Origin: Parus major
Lineage: Eukaryota > Chordata > Aves > Passeriformes > Paridae
Reading direction: 5' to 3'
Length of the DNA: 64,000 bases
Assembly: GCF_001522545.3 (NCBI RefSeq)
Contig: NC_031773.1
Location: 22,297,438-22,361,437 of the forward strand
Positions 58,916 to 64,000 of the stretch are shown piece by piece. Under the pieces are notes generated by a model. The model did not search any database and was not told the DNA's origin. It was given only the letters and a program-made list of their open reading frames with translations. A program made the position numbers and the translations under genes. The stretch's first letter is position 1. The number at the start of each line of letters is the position of its first letter.

Positions 58916-60424
58916 TGATCATTTTCAGTCCAATATCATTGACAGTGATATACACCACTTTGCTGCATATTGACAATGCAGCAGTAATCAGCTTCCAAAA
59001 GATGATCTTTCCTCTCTGCTTACTGTCTAGCTTCCATAGTTGGATAAAAACTGTGAAATACAGCAGTAATAAAGAGCACTGTACTATCCCACACTTTTCT
59101 ACTCTATCAGGATAATAGACTTATTCATACCAAATTATCTAAGAAAGACAGTGGATGTAGAGATTAAGATAATGCAATCAATAAGAACATAATTCTTATC
59201 ACTTGCTATCAGATGCAAAATCTGGTTTCACTACATTTTCATCAAATCATTGTAGAAGATATTCCAAATTATTTTTAATTTAATTTTAGATTTATAAAAA
59301 TAAAGTATCTGGTATAGATTACAATTAGAGGGGAAAAATCTCTAAAACCACAAAGTAAAGATCACTATGAAGGTGCAGTACACCTTCATAGCACTGTTTT
59401 TTCAAAAAGTAGTCTATTTTGACAGTGTAAGATTAGCTTTAAAATAATTCAGAAGACATTGTCCCCACATGAAGCATAAATCTATGAATAGAGACATAAT
59501 CACCGTAGACAATAATTTCCTCATCCAGAATTGTGAGGAAAAATAGATTTACTGTGTAGCAAATTTTGATTAAAAAAAAATTGGTTGTCATTAAAATAAT
59601 AAGAGAAGGTTCAATTTAGGATTCAAAGTACTAAAACTACTTTAAGAAAGCATACCAAAAGTTTTAAGCAGCTCCTATAAAGAGCTGTGCTCTCAGATTT
59701 TCAAACAGGATCAATGTATTTAACTACATATACACCTATCTACTTAGGCAAATTTGCCTGTTAAAAATACTGCTGAAGTAAGGACAAGGCTGGTTTTCTG
59801 AAAAAGAAGAACAATAAAAATTTGTGTGAGACAGGAGGTACGAGTCAGAGGAAATATTTTTTCTGGTAACCATGATAATCTGAGGGAAGTTAACTTAGAT
59901 TTCTTAAATATTATTACTCTACCTCAAAATTAATGTGATCCACTGAAGCAGAAACACTTTACATGGAGACACAAGCTATTCTGGGATATTCAGAGTTGCA
60001 TTTCTGAGCAGCAGCAGTGATGACTTATGTCTATAACAGGCTCAGAAGCTCTACTGTGATGGCTGTTTCAGGATTCCTGCCCATCCTAATCAAAATTGAT
60101 GCACATAACTTGTCCACTAGCATGGCCATCTGTTAGCGTGGCATACTGCCCACTCAAAAGGTATTATGCCAATTTCAGTGTTCCAGCCTAAGATGGATTT
60201 AGAAGGCAACAAACAGAAACAACACAGTGCATTAAAACCAGCAAATAGCAGTCTATCCTTTGGGAATCCTTTAGCAAGGGCTTGCAAATTATACCTGATA
60301 CCTTAGCACTCTGTGTTACAATCCATATCTCCTGACTTGAACTGGAGAGAGAATATCAAAAGAGCTCCAGAAAGTATCAGCAGATTCCTGTGCTGCCAAA
60401 CAGCTAATAGGTAAGGGATTTTCC
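58916..60424. other. A+T-rich DNA without recognised genes
   Basis: Unassigned DNA except for the near-perfect hairpin at 59365-59391. Confidence 0.55.
59365..59391. repeat. Perfect hairpin, 11-bp stem, 5-base loop
   Basis: ctatgaaggtg, loop cagta, caccttcatag. The stem is perfect and of balanced composition, the most stable short hairpin I noticed. It is too short for a microRNA precursor and no gene end lies nearby. Confidence 0.9.
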
Positions 60425-60915
60425 CCTTCAACACAATGCTCCTGAGACCACACCTACAGCACACGTCTAGTGTCCAGGTTGGCCTCCCAGCTAATCAACC
60501 AGATCAGAGGCAGGAGCACTTGCCCTGTGATGGAAGACTGAAGAAACTCTATTTATTCAGCCTTGAGAAGAGGTAGCTTAAGGGGAAATTAACAGCAGCC
60601 TTTCAATAATCCTGGTGATTCTGAGGAAGACGGCGCCAGGCATTTTGCAGGAGTGCATGGTGGGAATATGAAAAGCGGGGGCACCAACAACAGAGAAGGT
60701 TCTGAAGGGGTGTGGGAAGAAGCATTTTCACTGTGATGATGGCCAAGCAGTGGGATAGGTTGCTGAGTTGTGAAGATTACATCCTTTGAGGCTATGAAAG
60801 ACAGACTAGCTAAAGCCCTGAACAGCCTGGTCTGACCTCAAGGCAAACCTCCTTTTGTGAAAGGATGCTGACGTAGAGTCCTCCTGGGATCCATTCCAAT
60901 CTGGATCATACTGCA
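60425..60915 (+). mobile_element. CR1 LINE, degenerate 3' portion
   Basis: Sense-strand CR1 from late ORF2 (gctcctgagaccacacctac, tattcagccttgagaagagg) through the 3' untranslated region (cactgtgatgatggccaagc, gggataggttgctgagttgt, ctgacctcaaggcaaacctc). It ends before a clear terminal repeat. The middle part at 60630-60690 keeps several CpGs (gacggcgcc, agcggggg). The reading frame is broken, and divergence is higher than in the 55762-56520 copy. Confidence 0.85.
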
Positions 60916-63900
60916 ATCCTTCATGCAGTCCATAAAGAAGGTGAGGCTCTTTCAGAAGACAGCTCAGATAATTCCATTTTATATTTTTGTCTATCTTGCA
61001 TCAGAAAATAAAAGTTTCATGAAACTAGAAGAAAAATGTCATTTTACAGAATTTCCTGAAAACACAATAAATAAAGAATTCAGGGTCCAGCCTTATTTAT
61101 ATTAATGAAAACATTGAGAGCCTGGCTACTTGAGATTTGTATTCCATGAAACCCCGAAGACAAATCCTGACAAATCAGATTTCCCTCTGATTCCTTTACA
61201 TGAGCAGTGATTGCTACTGAGACTAAAGAAACACTCTGATACTGGATGTTCCAAAAATATCCATGGAGAGGACACAGCTGTCACTGAAGCATACACAGGA
61301 TTGATTAGCTGCTATTAGCCTGTGGTAAAAACAAATCTCTATTAGATTCTCATTTTTATAAGTAAAACTTTAACAAGAAGTTATACCTCAGTTAAGCAAT
61401 TCACTATCACTCCACAGATGTATTACTGTAAACATACATAAATATACACACAATAAAATGAAGGTAATTACCTAAATTGCATCTTGCTTTTAAAAAAATC
61501 TAATTTCCCTGCAGTTCGCACATTTTTATTTAAATTGGATAGAAGAAATTAGACAGTTGAATTTCAATTGCAAAGAAGTCAATATTATTGGGGAGCAAAA
61601 TTGAGGTCATTAGAAATTGTTAACAGAGTAATAAAATAAGCAGATAAAGCAAAGTATATAAAAAAATAAAATCAAATAGTTCTCATACAATTGGCAGTCC
61701 TATTTCACCCTTGGTAGAAATCTTCCAGCACTACAGCAATGGGAACTCAGGGCTTGCTCTTCCTCCCTGTTGTAATTCTACATTTAACACCATGGTCAGC
61801 CACTGCTGAATTCTCACAGATGAAGAATTCTTGAGGGTAATGTTTTTGTAGCCAGCAGTTTCATTTGGTATCTGGTTCCAGATCAAATACAACTGTAGTT
61901 TTTGGCTTGTTTTTTTGTTTTTTTTTTTTTTTTTTCCACAATCTGAATCCTAGCTATAATCCTAGTTTTAATTAAAACACTAACCTATGATTTCTAGGCC
62001 TGCACATTTCAATCATGAAATTTTCCTTAGGAAAAAGATAAGAATTTATTATTCCTCACGTTATTTTGGGAGTCATTTTTCAGTTCTACTCCCACCAAAG
62101 CTCTGGGCTTCTTCCTATTCACCTTAGACTTTTCCCAGACTGCAGATTCCTTGGACAGAACTCTTTCAGTACTGACTTTTCAAATCAGTCCCCAGTTGAG
62201 CTCCTGGGCTACTCCTTTTCCTAATCTAAACAAAACCCTGATATTCACACTACAGGCAATCCTAAAAACCTTATTCCCATGAATTTCTTGATATAAGAGT
62301 TACTTTGGCTGCCCTAGCTTTCTGGCAGCACCCCTGCTACAGCTGGGTTTATTTTATTCAGAGAGCAAGCAAAATTCCAAGATTAATGATAGAACTGAGA
62401 AATGAGGAAGACTAGAACTTCAGCTGGAGTAACCAGAGCAGGAAAGAAGATCCTACGGGACAATATAACAAAATTCTCTATTCTGGGTGAAATCAGGTTA
62501 GGGATGACAGAAAGAGAAAGCTGTGCTACAGATTGGTGCAATTTTGGAGGGGAAATGATCCCTTGGACAACCATGTTTGTAAGACAGGTTGTCTGTTATT
62601 CAGAGACTTCCTCCTGTGAATTGCTAAAAAACCAGAATTCAGATGGCGAACAAAACAGATTTCAATCTGTTCTCACATTTGTGTAGATGGAATTTGCACA
62701 GACATTTGTTAACAGCTATAACAAAATAAACACAGGATACAGAATTATTAGTTTTTTTCAGCATTGTATTTTCACTGTTTATCCCCTGTTTCAAAATACA
62801 GATTTCCTAAAACTCAGATTCCCCAAGATTAAGATCTTTATATATTTGATATACCAATGAATGTCTGTGACTCTTCACCATAATATTTAATTTTCAACCA
62901 AAGATTTTAATGAAAATGGTCAAGTGATCAGAATTCATTTAATAAATATCCATGGAGAAATGGATAATTTATATAAACCAAATTTTACCTCAAGGAAGAA
63001 CATAATTAATAGTCACTTTAACAACTTTAAATTTCTAGATTATATATTAGAATTAAGATTTTTTTTTTTCATCATTACTTCTTTTGCAAAGATTAGGCTG
63101 TGTATGATGTGAAAATCACCCATTCTTTTAACTAATTTAACATAAACTGTCTCAAGATTTGTCAACTCCTTTAAGTGCCTCAATAGGTTCCTCTGCCATT
63201 GAAACATGAGTATATAACGATATTTCTTTCTAAAACTAAATTATAGTTTCAAGAATTTTCAATTTCATTGTTTCCAGTTTCCTTATTTTATGAAGGATTG
63301 AACATTTTCAAACCTTATTTCGGGGGGAAGTTCACTTGGGTTTTTTTCAAGTTGGTTTGGTTTTACTTTTTCTGAACTGTTCTTTATTTTAGTCATTATT
63401 TCTCTGCAGTATATTAAGAAGTTGTACTAAGAAGTTTTGCATTTTATTTTTCTCATTCATGGGGAATGTTTTGTTGGTCAATTTTGGTTTTTAATATCAA
63501 ACAATCCTACTGCATCACACTGAATAACAAGAATATTTTGAATATACATGAGAGACTGGCTAGAGTTACAGTGCAAAGAATTATGTTACTCCAGGGATAG
63601 GAGAAATAGCCTTATGGAAGACAGCCATCTATCAGACAGTCCTGCCATCAGTATCTGGGAACAGCAGGTCCAATCTAAAAGGTCACTACAGTTAAAGAAA
63701 GATTTTTTATTCACTTCAGTGGGATCAGTCACAAACTGCCAAGTATAACAGATATTTTCTCGCTGTCACAGTGCAGATTTCAGCCTGGACTCCGTTGTTC
63801 CATGCCCAGACTTTCTAGCTCTCTGCTGGTGGTTAGATACTCCCATGTAACTCACTGTTGAATACTCTACATGCAGAATGATATGCCACTGTTACAATAA

Positions 63901-64000
63901 TATTTCACATTGTTTAGCTCTTAAAGATTTGGTGTTAAAATTAAAGCTTCTCCTTGAGACTCTCCAGAACAATTTGCACAAGGCAGTATAACAACTTTTG
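60916..64000. other. A+T-rich DNA without recognised genes
   Basis: Unassigned to the window end, with a poly-T run at 61908-61935. The 94-codon frame at 62402-62686 is polar in composition but has no exon signals or recognisable family. Confidence 0.5.
61908..61935. repeat. Poly-T tract
   Basis: T-rich run ending in 18 consecutive T. It could be simple sequence or, read on the minus strand, the poly(A) of a retrocopy. The adjoining bases show no recognisable retrocopy. Confidence 0.85.

Noticed and set aside
59365..59391. microRNA precursor
   Set aside because: The paired region is 11 bp; precursors need about 25-30 bp, and the flanks do not extend the stem.
1..64000. Bacterial-type features, CRISPR array, tRNA or rRNA genes
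   Set aside because: None found. The repeats present are CR1, LTR and simple repeats of a vertebrate genome, and no regularly spaced direct repeats or cloverleaf sequences were noticed.

Overview
This is a bird genome window, most likely from a songbird. The evidence is the repeat content: many 5'-truncated CR1 LINE copies with the typical avian 3' end (short repeats of the type attctgtg, or cacagaatcacagaat on the other strand), plus several LTR families that I recognise from bird genomes. The DNA is A+T-rich, CpG-poor and carries short scattered repeats, as expected for a gene-poor intergenic or long-intron part of a large chromosome. I find no bacterial, plasmid or phage features and no tRNA, rRNA or CRISPR. 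I also find no protein-coding exon that I can defend. Open reading frames of about 60-100 codons on either strand are what chance gives in 64 kb of this composition.

Layout. 1-74 is a CR1 3' end. 75-9532 is unique A+T-rich DNA with a long TAG microsatellite at 5193-5259. 9533-12613 holds a short CR1, a longer internally deleted CR1 and a probable LTR with a TATA box. 15583-15980 is a probable LTR remnant followed by A-rich and CA repeats. 18064-18729 is a nearly full solo LTR with a CRE and a TATA box. About 21400-21700 is a non-repetitive block with unusually many CpGs and homeodomain-type sites, the best regulatory-element candidate in the window. 30455-31361 holds an AGTG microsatellite and a second LTR of the 18-kb family. 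34395-36270 is a broken gag-protease part of an ERV-L-like endogenous retrovirus without recognisable LTRs. 36909-37383 is CR1. 39290-39740 is an A+T block with two long perfect palindromes. 43735-44210 and 58520-58915 are ancient CR1/L3-type remnants. 45269-47790 is a cluster of two different LTRs and a CR1 piece. 51910-52120 is a third, internally deleted LTR of the 18-kb family. 55762-56520 and 60425-60915 are CR1 copies. 57640-58330 is a G+C-richer block, probably LTR-derived.

There is no gene system to describe. The interpretable content is retroelement history (CR1 LINEs and ERV LTRs, mostly solo, truncated or internally deleted) on a background of unassigned DNA. Family names come from recognition by eye, not from a database search. 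Boundaries are good to about 5-30 bases where a terminus is visible and are rougher elsewhere.
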